Positions 8,019 to 17,118 of a DNA stretch of 64,000 bases are shown piece after piece. The number at the start of each line of letters is the position of its first letter. The first letter of the stretch is position 1. This DNA is from CAG-877 sp963645945. Its GTDB lineage: Bacteria > Bacillota_I > Bacilli_A > RF39 > UBA660. The position numbers and the translations under genes were made by a program. The notes below the pieces were generated by a model, which saw only the letters and a program-made list of their open reading frames with translations, was not told the origin of the DNA and did no database searches. The DNA is taken from assembly GCA_963645945.1 (NCBI GenBank), contig CAVIUA010000040.1:1-64000 (forward strand), given 5' to 3'.

Positions 8019-8468
8019 ATGAGAGTCTATTTTATTTTTGATATAAAAGAACAATTTATAAGTTTGTATCAAAATAATTATCGAGTTTTGTATAATATAT
8101 TAAGACAAATATATTATTTAGATAAAGAAGAAATAAGTTATGCATATACTTTATTTAGTCAACTTATTAATAAAATTGATAAGAGTACTATTGATAGACA
8201 GATATTTTTAAAGTGTCATAAAGATATTCCATATTCAAAAAGAGGCAATATACATTATATTAATAATTTATATAAAGATGAAATAAGCAGACTTATTATT
8301 AAAAGAAGTTATATTAGATTAGAGTCTGAACAATATAATTCTTCTTTCTTTAAATTATTAGATAATTATTCAAGTAATTTTTTTGTGTGTGACTTTAAAA
8401 ATCAAAATTATTTCTTTTTGAAGAATTTTTGTGAAAAAAAGCAATTAGAATTTTCGTCTTTTGCTTGA
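8019..8468 (+). CDS. sirA: SirA-like sporulation inhibitor of DNA replication
   Basis: In Bacillus, SirA binds domain I of DnaA at the onset of sporulation and blocks re-initiation of replication. This 149-residue protein starts MRVYFIFDIKEQFISLYQ, like the YTYLIKEEF start of SirA, and ends with FKLLDNYSSNFFVCDFKNQN, matching the C-terminal 'FFEVL...CFLAMDFN' block. Sequence identity is low, so the call rests mainly on length, these end motifs and position: it lies between tkt and yneF, exactly where B. subtilis keeps sirA (yneE). Its leader is short (TATACT then TTGGTGAT). Confidence 0.75.
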   Translation: MRVYFIFDIKEQFISLYQNNYRVLYNILRQIYYLDKEEISYAYTLFSQLINKIDKSTIDRQIFLKCHKDIPYSKRGNIHYINNLYKDEISRLIIKRSYIRLESEQYNSSFFKLLDNYSSNFFVCDFKNQNYFFLKNFCEKKQLEFSSFA

Positions 8469-8493
8469 TATGACTGTGTTTAAATGTTACAAT
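8465..8493 (+). promoter_or_regulatory. Promoter of yneF
   Basis: TTGATA (8465-8470), a 17-base spacer and TACAAT (8488-8493) with TGT preceding it (extended -10). The -35 overlaps the stop codon of sirA, so yneF can be transcribed separately. Confidence 0.5.
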
Positions 8494-8522
8494 ATTCATA
8501 TAATTATTAAGGAGATGATTTT

Positions 8523-8732
8523 ATGTTACATGATATTTTATTAGTTCTTCTTGGATTGGTTATAGGAGCTGTTGCTGGTTTCTTTATAGCCCGTAAAGTT
8601 ATGGAAAAATATTTAAAGAAGAATCCGCCTATTAATGAAGATATGATTAAGGCTTTAATGATGCAAATGGGAAGAAAACCAAATCAAAAGCAGATTAATC
8701 AAATGATGAAGGCTATGGAAAAGTATCAATAG
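8523..8732 (+). CDS. yneF: YneF family (UPF0154) membrane protein
   Basis: A 69-residue protein with one N-terminal transmembrane helix (LLVLLGLVIGAVAGFFIA, about residues 7-24). The UPF0154 signature follows: KNPPINEDMIKALMMQMG and KPNQKQINQMMKAM. The family is conserved in Bacilli and its function is not established. The position after tkt-sirA matches B. subtilis. The ribosome binding site AAGGAGATG is strong. Confidence 0.92.
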   Translation: MLHDILLVLLGLVIGAVAGFFIARKVMEKYLKKNPPINEDMIKALMMQMGRKPNQKQINQMMKAMEKYQ

Positions 8733-8748
8733 TATACTTTTCTTTTTT
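8719..8748 (+). terminator. Terminator at the 3' end of yneF
   Basis: AAAAGTAT (8719-8726) pairs with ATACTTTT (8734-8741) and a T-rich tail follows. The left arm lies inside yneF. Confidence 0.6.
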
Positions 8749-8783
8749 TCTTGTTTGTTTTATAATTATCTTGGTGATATTTA

Positions 8784-10547
8784 GTGAAAGACTTTAAAGA
8801 AAAGTTAGCTTTGGTACCAACTAAACCTGGTAGTTATCAGATGAAAAATAAAGATGGTGTAATTATTTATGTTGGTAAAGCTAAGAATTTAAAAAATAGA
8901 CTTAAAAGTTATTTTACGGGTACAGTTACTGGTAAAACTAAAATGTTAGTTGAAGATATAGATGATTTTGAATATATTGTTACTTCTTCAGAGTTAGAGT
9001 CTTTAATATTAGAAATTACTTTGATTAAGAAGTATGATCCTAAGTATAATATTATGCTTACAGATGATAAGACTTATCCTTATATTGAGTTAACTAAAGA
9101 GAAGTATCCAAGACTTAGAGTTGTACGTAATGTTAAGAGAAAGAAAAATTTAAACTATTTATATGGTCCTTATCCTAATGTTACAGCGGCTAGAAAAACA
9201 GTTAATATGTTGAATAGACTTTATCCTTTAAGAAAGTGTGAACATTTAAAGAAAGAGCTTTGTTTGTATTATCATATACATGAATGTTTAGGTTATTGTA
9301 CTAAGAGTATTGATAAGAGTGTTATTGATGAGATGTCTAAAGAAATCGTAGCTTTTTTAAAGGGTGATAGTAGTTTTATTAGAGAAAAGATTAATAAAGA
9401 AATGTTAAAAGCCAGTGAAGCAATGAATTATGAAAGAGCATTAGAGCTTAAAACTATGCTTGAAGATATTGATATTACTTTAAGAAGACAGAAGATAGAT
9501 TTAAATAATAATTATAATTTTGATTTGATTAATTATTATGTAGATAAGAATTATCTTTCTATACAAGTTTTCTTTATAAGAGATGGTTTATTAGTTGGTA
9601 GAAATAAAGATATTATTAGTAGTGATTTAGATGTTTTAGATCAAGTAGTAGAATATATTTTGAAGTTTTATGAAAAGACGGGTGTTTTACCTAAGGAGTT
9701 ATTGGTTCCAGAAGAGGTTGATAGTGAATTACTTTCTAATTATTTAAATATTAAAGTTAATAGTCCAAAAAAAGGTAAGTTAAAGAACTTATTGGATTTA
9801 GCTAGAGATAACGCTAAAGAGATATTAATGTCTGAAGAAGAGATGTTAAAGAAGAATGATGATTTAAGACTTAAAGCAATAGATGAGTTAAAGGTTTTGC
9901 TTCATACTGATAATGTTTCTAGAATGGAAGCTTTTGATAATTCACATTTATTTGGAACTTTTTATGTTGGCGCTATGGTTGTTTATAATGACTTTTTACC
10001 GTTGAAAGATGAGTATAGAAAATATAAAATTTCTGTTTCTGTTAAAGACGATTTAGGAGCAATGAAGGAAGTTTTATATAGAAGATATTATAGAGTATTA
10101 ATGGAGAATTTAACTCCTCCTGATATTGTTGTGATGGATGGTGGAATGAATCAAGTAAGAATTGCAAAGGAAATAATAGATAGTTTAGGACTTAACATTG
10201 GAGTCATTGGTTTAGTTAAAAATGATAAACATAAAACTAGTTCTATTATAGATGAAGAAGGTAGAGTACTGGAAGTTAGTCCTAATAGTAATTTGTTTTT
10301 ATTCTTTAGCAGAATTCAAGAAGAAGTGCATAGGTACGCTATTACGTATCATAGAAATATTAAGGCTAAAGGGTCTTTGTCTTCACTATTAGACTTGGTT
10401 CCAGGTATTGGTGAAGTTAGACGTAAGGAATTATTAAAGAAGTTTGGCTCTTTAAAGAAAATGAAGGAAGCGTCAATTGAAGAGTTAAATGAAGTACTAC
10501 CTGAGGATGTTTCTAAAGCATTATTTGATTATTTAAAAGAAATGTAA
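8784..10547 (+). CDS. uvrC: Excinuclease ABC subunit C
   Basis: UvrC makes the dual incisions in nucleotide excision repair with UvrA and UvrB. The N-terminal GIY-YIG domain is visible (KPGSYQM, IIYVGKAKNLKNRLKSYF), with a UVR motif around ASEAMNYERALELKTM, the RNase H-like C-terminal nuclease (DNSHLFGTF, VVMDGGMNQV) and a terminal helix-hairpin-helix (LVPGIGEVRRKELLKKFGS). Length is 587 residues, normal for the family. The start is GTG 8784, six bases after TTGGTGAT; TATAAT lies at 8761-8766. mutL follows 20 bases downstream, so these repair genes are probably co-transcribed. Confidence 0.95.
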   Translation: MKDFKEKLALVPTKPGSYQMKNKDGVIIYVGKAKNLKNRLKSYFTGTVTGKTKMLVEDIDDFEYIVTSSELESLILEITLIKKYDPKYNIMLTDDKTYPYIELTKEKYPRLRVVRNVKRKKNLNYLYGPYPNVTAARKTVNMLNRLYPLRKCEHLKKELCLYYHIHECLGYCTKSIDKSVIDEMSKEIVAFLKGDSSFIREKINKEMLKASEAMNYERALELKTMLEDIDITLRRQKIDLNNNYNFDLINYYVDKNYLSIQVFFIRDGLLVGRNKDIISSDLDVLDQVVEYILKFYEKTGVLPKELLVPEEVDSELLSNYLNIKVNSPKKGKLKNLLDLARDNAKEILMSEEEMLKKNDDLRLKAIDELKVLLHTDNVSRMEAFDNSHLFGTFYVGAMVVYNDFLPLKDEYRKYKISVSVKDDLGAMKEVLYRRYYRVLMENLTPPDIVVMDGGMNQVRIAKEIIDSLGLNIGVIGLVKNDKHKTSSIIDEEGRVLEVSPNSNLFLFFSRIQEEVHRYAITYHRNIKAKGSLSSLLDLVPGIGEVRRKELLKKFGSLKKMKEASIEELNEVLPEDVSKALFDYLKEM

Positions 10548-10567
10548 TATATAGAAGTGGGTGTTTT

Positions 10568-12361
10568 ATGTCAAAAATTAAAGTTATGGATGAGGTTTTA
10601 GCTAATAAGATAGCGGCTGGAGAAGTAGTTGAAAAGACTATGAATGTTGTTAAGGAATTGGTTGAAAACTCAATAGATGCGAAAAGCAGTGAGATAACAA
10701 TCAAACTTATAGATTCTGGTGTTAAAGAAATAGAAGTTAGTGATAATGGTATTGGTATGGATAGAGAAGACGCTGTTATGGCTTTTTCTCGTCATGCTAC
10801 TTCGAAACTTAAGAACTTAGATGATTTATTTTATATTGAGTCATTAGGATTTAGAGGTGAGGCTCTTCCTTCTATAGCGTCTGTTTCAAATGTCTGTTTA
10901 AAAACTTCTAATGGAGAAACTGGGACATTAGTTACATTAGAAGGCGGCGAAAATATAAAGGTTTCTTCATGTGATTTACAAGAAGGTACTACGATTACTG
11001 TTTCGGATTTGTTTTACAATACACCAGTTAGATTAAAATATTTAAAGAATTTATATGTAGAACTTTCTAATATAGTTGAATATGTTGATAAGATGGCTTT
11101 ATCATATCCAGATATTAAGTTTTGTCTTATTAATAATGACAAGGTATTACTTAGAACTGATGGCTCTGGAGATTTATTAAAAGTAATTTATCAGATCTAT
11201 GGTGCTGATGTTACTAAGAAGATGATATCTATATCTGGTGAGAATGATGATTACTATATATCTGGTTTTATTTCTTATCCAGAAGTTACAAAAAGTAATC
11301 GTAATGGTATTACAACATTAGTTAATGGGAGAGTTATTAAGAATAATGAACTTAATAAAATAATAATTGATTCTTATCATACTTATATTCCTAAAGATAA
11401 ATTTCCAATAGTTGTTTTAAATATTGATGTTGATCCAATACTTATAGATATTAATATACATCCAACTAAAATGGATATTAAGTTTTCTAAAATGGATACT
11501 TTAAAGGAATTGGTAGTTGATTTAGTATCTAAGAAGTTAAAGCAATTAACATTGATACCTAATGCTTCTGTTAGAGATGTTTCTTCTATTGCTGAGGTAA
11601 GTAAACAGATTAAAAATAGTAATGATGATGTTTCATATACTGATGTCTTTGGTGATAAGACTTCTTATGAAGAAATTAAACTTGATTTTGAAGTTAATGC
11701 TAGGGAAGAAAGATATAATAAGACTAAAGAAGATGAAGATACATCTGAAGTAGAAGAAATTCCAGCTGAGAAAGAATATCGTATTAAGAAAATGGAACCT
11801 AGAGGAATAGTTTATTCTACTTATATAATTGCAGAGAATGAAGATGGTATGTATATAATTGATCAACATGCCGCAGCTGAGAGAATTAATTATGAAAAAG
11901 TGCTAGCAGCATTAAAAGAAAAGGTTGTTATTGTTGATTTACTTATTCCAATTAAGATAGAACTTAGTGCAAGTGAAGCATTAATCGTTAAAGAGAACTT
12001 TTCTTTGTTAGAGGAATATGGTTTTAAAACTGAAGAGTTTGGTATTAATACAATTATAGTTAGAAGTCATCCTTCTTGGATTATGGATGATGTTTGTGAA
12101 GAGTGTATTCGTAAAGTTATTGATATTATTATTACTAGAGAGTCATTTGATTTTGATTTATTTGTATGGAGAATGGCCGCAACTATGGCTTGTAGAATGT
12201 CTATTAAGGCAAATGACTATATTTCTTATGATGATCAGGTGTTTTTATTGGATACTTTAAGAAAATGTGATAATCCGTTTACTTGTCCTCATGGTAGACC
12301 AACGATTATTACTTATACTAAGTATGATTTAGAAAAATTATTTAAGAGGAGTCTTGATTAG
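10568..12361 (+). CDS. mutL: DNA mismatch repair protein MutL
   Basis: MutL couples MutS mismatch recognition to strand removal. The GHKL ATPase core shows ELVENSIDAKSSEI, DNGIGM and GFRGEALPSIASV. The C-terminal domain carries the endonuclease motif DQHAAAERINYE, together with MACRMSIKA and CPHGRPTII, so this is a nicking MutL as in Bacillus rather than the E. coli type. Length is 597 residues. mutS is not adjacent here but at 40758. miaA follows 46 bases downstream. Confidence 0.95.
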   Translation: MSKIKVMDEVLANKIAAGEVVEKTMNVVKELVENSIDAKSSEITIKLIDSGVKEIEVSDNGIGMDREDAVMAFSRHATSKLKNLDDLFYIESLGFRGEALPSIASVSNVCLKTSNGETGTLVTLEGGENIKVSSCDLQEGTTITVSDLFYNTPVRLKYLKNLYVELSNIVEYVDKMALSYPDIKFCLINNDKVLLRTDGSGDLLKVIYQIYGADVTKKMISISGENDDYYISGFISYPEVTKSNRNGITTLVNGRVIKNNELNKIIIDSYHTYIPKDKFPIVVLNIDVDPILIDINIHPTKMDIKFSKMDTLKELVVDLVSKKLKQLTLIPNASVRDVSSIAEVSKQIKNSNDDVSYTDVFGDKTSYEEIKLDFEVNAREERYNKTKEDEDTSEVEEIPAEKEYRIKKMEPRGIVYSTYIIAENEDGMYIIDQHAAAERINYEKVLAALKEKVVIVDLLIPIKIELSASEALIVKENFSLLEEYGFKTEEFGINTIIVRSHPSWIMDDVCEECIRKVIDIIITRESFDFDLFVWRMAATMACRMSIKANDYISYDDQVFLLDTLRKCDNPFTCPHGRPTIITYTKYDLEKLFKRSLD

Positions 12362-12407
12362 TACTTCTTTTTGGTTTATACTCATAAAAAAGTTTTGAGG
12401 TGATATT

Positions 12408-13289
12408 TTGGAAGATATTATAGTTATCATTGGTCCTACTAGTGTTGGTAAAACAAAGTTAAGTATTAGTTTGGCAGAGATATTAAATGCTGAGATAATT
12501 AATGGAGACTCTGTTTCTGTATATAAAAGATTAGATATAGGCAGTGCTAAACCTACTATAGAAGAAAGAAAAGGTATTATTCATCATTTGATTGATGTTT
12601 GTAACGTTACTGATAATTATAGTGTTTATGATTATCAAAAAGATGTTAGAAAATTAATAGAAGATATTAATAGAAGAGGTAAGAGAATAATTATTGTAGG
12701 TGGTACAGGACTTTATATAAAGGCAGCTTTATATGATTATAAGTTTACAGAAGGTACAATAAATAATAATTATGATGATTATTCTAAGGATGAGTTAATT
12801 AGTAAGATAAATAGTTATGGAGTTAGTATTGATGATGTTAGTAATAGAAGACGATTAGTTAGGCTTTTAAATAAACTTGAAAATAATGAAGAGATTACTA
12901 ATAATAAGGATGTTTTATTATATCCAAGTAAATTTATTGGACTTACTACTGATAGAAGTTATTTATATGAAAGAATTAATGAGAGAGTCGATAAAATGAT
13001 GAAGTCTGGTCTTTTAGATGAGATATTAGGACTAAAAGAATATTATTTAAATTCTAGAGTTTTAAATTCTGCCATTGGCTATAAAGAATTTTATGATTAC
13101 TTATTTGGTGATACTTCAATAGATTTAGTCGTAGAAAGGATTAAACTTGATTCTAGAAGATTTGCGAAGAGACAATATACTTTCTTTAATCATCAATTTA
13201 ATACGACTTGGTTTGATGTTAATTTTGATGATTTTGATAAGACGGTAGAAGAAGTATATAATTTTATAGAAGAAAAAAAGGAGAACTAA
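12408..13289 (+). CDS. miaA: tRNA dimethylallyltransferase MiaA
   Basis: MiaA adds a dimethylallyl group to A37 of tRNAs reading UNN codons. The P-loop GPTSVGKTKLS at residues 8-18 and the conserved DSVSVYKRLDIGSAKP and VGGTGLYIKA blocks are present. RRFAKRQYTFFNHQF near the end is typical. The start is TTG 12408 after GAGGTGAT. At 293 residues it is slightly short but complete. The mutL-miaA order is common in bacteria, but hfq is not next to it. Confidence 0.94.
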   Translation: MEDIIVIIGPTSVGKTKLSISLAEILNAEIINGDSVSVYKRLDIGSAKPTIEERKGIIHHLIDVCNVTDNYSVYDYQKDVRKLIEDINRRGKRIIIVGGTGLYIKAALYDYKFTEGTINNNYDDYSKDELISKINSYGVSIDDVSNRRRLVRLLNKLENNEEITNNKDVLLYPSKFIGLTTDRSYLYERINERVDKMMKSGLLDEILGLKEYYLNSRVLNSAIGYKEFYDYLFGDTSIDLVVERIKLDSRRFAKRQYTFFNHQFNTTWFDVNFDDFDKTVEEVYNFIEEKKEN

Positions 13290-13303
13290 TTTTGTTCTCC
13301 TTT
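13277..13303. terminator. Bidirectional terminator shared by miaA and the convergent gene
   Basis: AAAGGAGAAC (13277-13286) pairs with GTTCTCCTTT (13294-13303). The A run on one side and T run on the other serve both strands. The hairpin overlaps the stop codon of each gene. Confidence 0.7.
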
Positions 13304-14219
13304 AGTATGTTAATTTTAATTCTTGATATATATCTTGATCAAATTGGTGTTCAGTAGTTTCTATTTCTAATAATTTTTTAGTATTTATTAGGAAGAAACT
13401 ATGATCTAGAACTGGTGTATTATTTGATGTAATAGGATCATCCCAGGTTAAGTCTAGGTGATACCAAGCGTTACCTAGTTTAACTGCGTTCCAAACATGA
13501 TTATCACTTGATATTTTATAACTTTCAATTCCAAGTCTTTCTAGGATTAATTCCATAGCGTCTGTGTAGCCACCACAGATTCCATATCCTTCTATTAAAG
13601 GTCCGTAAGCAATATCTGATTCATATTTTGTTACACCTGTGTTCTTTTTTTCTATATCATATGATGAGTTATTTATGATGTAGTCATGTGCTAATTTTAT
13701 ATTTTCTGTTGCAGATAAATTTTTATTTAAAACATTTGCCTCAATATAATCTAGTTTTTTTTCTATTTCTTGTATTTGACTTGTTGTATAACTTTTATGA
13801 ACGGTTATGGTTACTTTGCCAAGGCTATCATATTCAGTTTCAATATGTTGAAAACCATTATATGGATGAACAAAGTTATTTATGTGAGATAGAGTTTCTT
13901 GATTATTAGCTAGTTCTTTAATATCATCCATGCATGTTTCATAATCTTTTGAACAGTAGAAAGTAAAAGTGTTTTTTCCAGCATTGATAGCTGTATAATA
14001 AATATTTAATATATCTTGACGACATTCCGGATTAAAATTATCAGTATTTTGAACGTAAGAGAAATCGTAGTTGCGATAATAGTCATTTTTTTCACCAAGT
14101 TCAACAGTAATATTTTTAGGATTTAAATTTTCATTTATAAAAGTAACAATAGTATCTTTTTGCATTAGTATTAAACTAAGTGCAATCATAAAAATACCAA
14201 GTTTTAATAGTTTTTTCAT
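13302..14219 (-). CDS. Secreted transglutaminase-like protein
   Basis: A 305-residue protein with an N-terminal hydrophobic segment (LGIFMIALSLILM, about residues 7-19), suggesting secretion or membrane anchoring. The C-terminal half is a transglutaminase/cysteine-protease fold with Cys in YGICGGYTDAM, His in DNHVWNAVKLG and Asp in HLDLTWDDP. Such domains hydrolyse or cross-link peptides at the cell surface, but the substrate is unknown. It is convergent with miaA and shares its terminator. It does not resemble the cytoplasmic transglutaminase-like protein at 28424 outside the catalytic motifs. Confidence 0.8.
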   Translation of the reverse strand: MKKLLKLGIFMIALSLILMQKDTIVTFINENLNPKNITVELGEKNDYYRNYDFSYVQNTDNFNPECRQDILNIYYTAINAGKNTFTFYCSKDYETCMDDIKELANNQETLSHINNFVHPYNGFQHIETEYDSLGKVTITVHKSYTTSQIQEIEKKLDYIEANVLNKNLSATENIKLAHDYIINNSSYDIEKKNTGVTKYESDIAYGPLIEGYGICGGYTDAMELILERLGIESYKISSDNHVWNAVKLGNAWYHLDLTWDDPITSNNTPVLDHSFFLINTKKLLEIETTEHQFDQDIYQELKLTY

Positions 14220-14278
14220 GTTTCCTCCCGTTATATTCTATGTCTCTATTGTAACTTAAATTTTTGACAAAGTAAATA

Positions 14279-14302
14279 AAAAAAGCCGTTAGACGACTTT
14301 TA
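14279..14302 (-). terminator. Terminator of rpsT
   Basis: On the minus strand AAAGTCG pairs with CGGCTTT (one G-U), followed by a T run. It overlaps the rpsT stop codon. Confidence 0.55.
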
Positions 14303-14563
14303 GTTCATTCCGTTTTTCATTTTTGTTAATCTTGATTTTAAACGTGCAGCTTTATTTTTATGTACTTGACCAGATGACATTGCTTTATCAATTCTTTGAA
14401 TAGCAATGTTTAAATTGTTACTAGCTGTTTCTTTGTTTCCTGCTTTTACTTCTTTTTCAAACTTTTTAATAGCAGTTCTCATGCTTGAATTTACTAATGT
14501 ATTAACGTTAGTCTTCTTAGCATTTGAACGCATACGCTTTTTAGCACTTTTAATATTTGGCAT
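14300..14563 (-). CDS. rpsT: 30S ribosomal protein S20
   Basis: An 87-residue basic protein beginning MPNIKSAKKRMRSNAKKTN, with IDKAMSSGQVHKNKAARLKS in the C-terminal half, both diagnostic of S20, which binds 16S rRNA early in small-subunit assembly. It is divergent from gpr, as in Bacillus. The ribosome binding site (AGGTGAAAT on the minus strand) is normal. Confidence 0.97.
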   Translation of the reverse strand: MPNIKSAKKRMRSNAKKTNVNTLVNSSMRTAIKKFEKEVKAGNKETASNNLNIAIQRIDKAMSSGQVHKNKAARLKSRLTKMKNGMN

Positions 14564-14667
14564 AATTTCACCTCACTTTTTGTAAACATATTAATTTTAT
14601 CAAAGATATGGGAAAAATGCAAATAAAACTTTAAGTTTTTGTTAATATTATAAGTAAGGGTGAAAAA

Positions 14668-15654
14668 ATGCATAGTATAGATTTAAATAAGTATAATTAT
14701 AGAACTGACTTAGTTATTGAAAAAGATGAGAAAAGTTTATTCAGTAATACTTTTAAATATGATAAAGGTATTACTGTTGATAAAAGAGTTGTTTTGGATA
14801 AGAATTATGTGACGATTAGTTTTTTAGATATTACAGATAAAGATAATTATTTAGCTGTTTCGAAAGTATTTATAAAAGAACTTAAAGAATTACTCGGTGA
14901 TGTTAGTAAGAAAAAGGTGTTGGTTGTAGGACTTGGTAATAGTAAATCAACACCTGATGCTTTAGGCCCTATGACTATTGATAATGTTTTAGTTACAAGT
15001 CATTTGTTTAAACTTGGTGAGGTGGAAGATGGATATGTTAATGTTTGTTCTTTTAAACCTAGTGTTACAGGTGTTACAGGTATTGAAACATCTAGTTTGG
15101 TAAGTAGTTTAGTTAAGCTTTTAAAAGTTGATTTAGTTATTGTTATTGATGCTTTGGCTGCTAGAAGTATATCTAGAATTAATAAGATTATTCAAATTAC
15201 GGATTCTGGTATAACTCCTGGTTCTGGTGTTTCTAATTATAGAGAAGAAATTAGTAAAGAAAAATTAGGAGTTTCTGTTATTGCGATAGGAGTTCCTACT
15301 ATTGTTGATGCGGCTACTATTGTTACTGATACATTTAGTTTTATGTATAAAAAATTTAGTTATAAAATTAAAAATTATAATAATGTTAAAATGAAATTGG
15401 TTTCTGATAGTAATTTAGATTATAGTAATGAAAAAGATGAGTTATCTAGTAAAGAAAAAAATGAATTATTAGGAATGCTTGGTAGTCTTAATGAACAAGA
15501 ATTAAATGAGTTATTTAGAGAAGTTTTAATACCAGTTAATTATAATATGATGGTATGTCCTAAAGAGGTTGATTTTATAATTGAAAAGTTAAGTATGCTC
15601 ATTGGTAATGGCATTAATAAAAGTTTACATAAATCCTTTAATCCGACAAATTAA
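14668..15654 (+). CDS. gpr: Germination protease GPR
   Basis: GPR degrades the small acid-soluble proteins that coat spore DNA when spores germinate. This 328-residue protein starts with LNKYNYRTDLVIE like other GPR proteins. It contains VVGLGNSKSTPDALGP, KPSVTGVTGIETS, IVIDALAARSISRI and ITPGSGVSNYREEIS, the family blocks of this aspartic-type peptidase. Family members are made as zymogens with a short N-terminal propeptide, which fits this start. spoIIP follows after 36 bases. Its presence is strong evidence of spore formation. Confidence 0.95.
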   Translation: MHSIDLNKYNYRTDLVIEKDEKSLFSNTFKYDKGITVDKRVVLDKNYVTISFLDITDKDNYLAVSKVFIKELKELLGDVSKKKVLVVGLGNSKSTPDALGPMTIDNVLVTSHLFKLGEVEDGYVNVCSFKPSVTGVTGIETSSLVSSLVKLLKVDLVIVIDALAARSISRINKIIQITDSGITPGSGVSNYREEISKEKLGVSVIAIGVPTIVDAATIVTDTFSFMYKKFSYKIKNYNNVKMKLVSDSNLDYSNEKDELSSKEKNELLGMLGSLNEQELNELFREVLIPVNYNMMVCPKEVDFIIEKLSMLIGNGINKSLHKSFNPTN

Positions 15655-15690
15655 TTTGGTATAAAAGTTTATATTAGTCTTGGTGATAAT

Positions 15691-16726
15691 ATGAAGAAGC
15701 GATTTATTACNNNNNNNNNNNNNNNNNNNNNNNNNNNNNNNNNNNNNNNNNNNNNNNNNNNNNNNNNNNNNNNNNNNNNNNNNNNNNNNNNNNNNNNNNN
15801 NNNNNNNNNNNNNATTTATTACTAAGAAGAGTAGAAAGAGAATTACTAATTTAAAGATAATTTTTGTTTTATTATTATTTATTTTTTCTTTAGTATTTAG
15901 CTTTTGTCTTTTGAATAGAAATAATATTAAAATTAATGATAAATATTTAGTACAAATATTATTAAAAGATGATACGACGATATTTGATAATATTATTAGT
16001 TTGACTATTAAAGATTTATTTGCGAGTCCAGCTATTTTACTTGATAATGATTATTTTAAGAATGAAAGGGTAATTCATAATGATGATGAAGTTGTAAATG
16101 TTAGTACGGAGCCAATAATTTATATTTATAATTCACATCAGAGTGAAGAGTATGCATTTAGTAATTTTGCGGAATATAGTGTTAGACCGACTGTTATGTT
16201 TGTGGATTATATTTTACAAGAAATATTTAATAAGAATAATTATTATTCATTGGTTGAGGAAAATAATATTAAGAATATTTTAAATAATTATGGTTGGAAG
16301 TATTCATATAGTTATAGAGCAAGTAGAGTTTTATTAGAAAGTGCTAGGGAGAATTATCCTAGTTTGAAATATTATATTGATGTACATAGAGATAGTTTAG
16401 ATAAAGAAAGGACTACTGTTGCGATTGCTGGTAAGACTTACGCTAAAACTATTTTTTTAATAGGACTTGAAAATGAGAATTATCAGGAAAATTTAGCGTT
16501 TACAGAAAAAATTAATGATCTTATGAATACTAAGTACCCTGGATTATCTAAAGGTATTTATAAAAAGGGCGGCGAAGGTGTTAATGGTGTTTATAATCAG
16601 GATTTTTCTAATCGAACTATTTTAATTGAGATAGGAGGGTATGAAAATACTCCTTCAGAAGTTTTGAATTCGGCTTTAGCTTTTTCAGAATGTTTTATGG
16701 AGGTTATAGAAAAGGATGAAAGGTAA
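15691..16726 (+). CDS. spoIIP: Stage II sporulation protein P (gap inside the N-terminus)
   Basis: SpoIIP is an amidase and endopeptidase that works with SpoIID and SpoIIM to thin septal peptidoglycan during engulfment. The zinc motifs are visible as IYNSHQSEEY, DVHRDS and LIEIGGYEN. A start ATG at 15691 follows TTGGTGAT, but the sequence is broken by N from 15711 to 15813. Joining the two sides at their shared ATTTATTAC restores one frame: MKKRFITKKSRKR, then a transmembrane helix (IIFVLLLFIFSLVFSFCLL), giving about 307 residues. With the N run taken literally the frame would not match. The next gene overlaps by 11 bases. Confidence 0.92.
15711..15813. other. Assembly gap (103 N) flanked by the same 9 bases
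   Basis: The sequence ends ATTTATTAC before the gap and restarts ATTTATTAC after it. The most likely true state is an overlap between contigs with no missing bases, since merging restores the spoIIP frame. Confidence 0.85.
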
Positions 16727-17036
16727 AAATATTATTAGATTAGTAGGTATTATTATTGTAGTTTTATTTTTAGCGCTGTACTTTGGTCAGTATACAGGAT
16801 ATTATGATGTTAGTAAAGGGAGAAAGAATGCTTTAACGAATGAGGCAATTAAGAGATTTGAAGCTGATGTTTCTTCTGGTAAGGAAATAGTTGCTTCTAA
16901 TTATTTAGAGAAGGAAAAGGATTATAATAATAACTTATCGAAGCTGGCTATTATGGTTTCTAACTTGATAGAAAAGGGTTTTGATACGATTATTAACTTT
17001 ATCTTTAATGAAGTTGAAAAGGCAATAAAGGATTAG
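16716..17036 (+). CDS. Small membrane protein downstream of spoIIP
   Basis: A 106-residue protein with one N-terminal membrane helix (LVGIIIVVLFLALYFGQY, about residues 9-26) and a helical outer or inner tail with amphipathic segments. It overlaps spoIIP by 11 bases and must be translated from the same message. In B. subtilis the gpr-spoIIP neighbourhood contains the small membrane protein YqxA; this may be its counterpart by position, but sequence likeness is weak. Confidence 0.65.
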   Translation: MKGKNIIRLVGIIIVVLFLALYFGQYTGYYDVSKGRKNALTNEAIKRFEADVSSGKEIVASNYLEKEKDYNNNLSKLAIMVSNLIEKGFDTIINFIFNEVEKAIKD

Positions 17037-17118
17037 TAATTTAAGAGTATCTTTTTTGCTTTTTTTTTGCTATAATAGTTTTAGAATAGGAAAAGTAGAC
17101 GGGTTGGAGATGGTCTAG

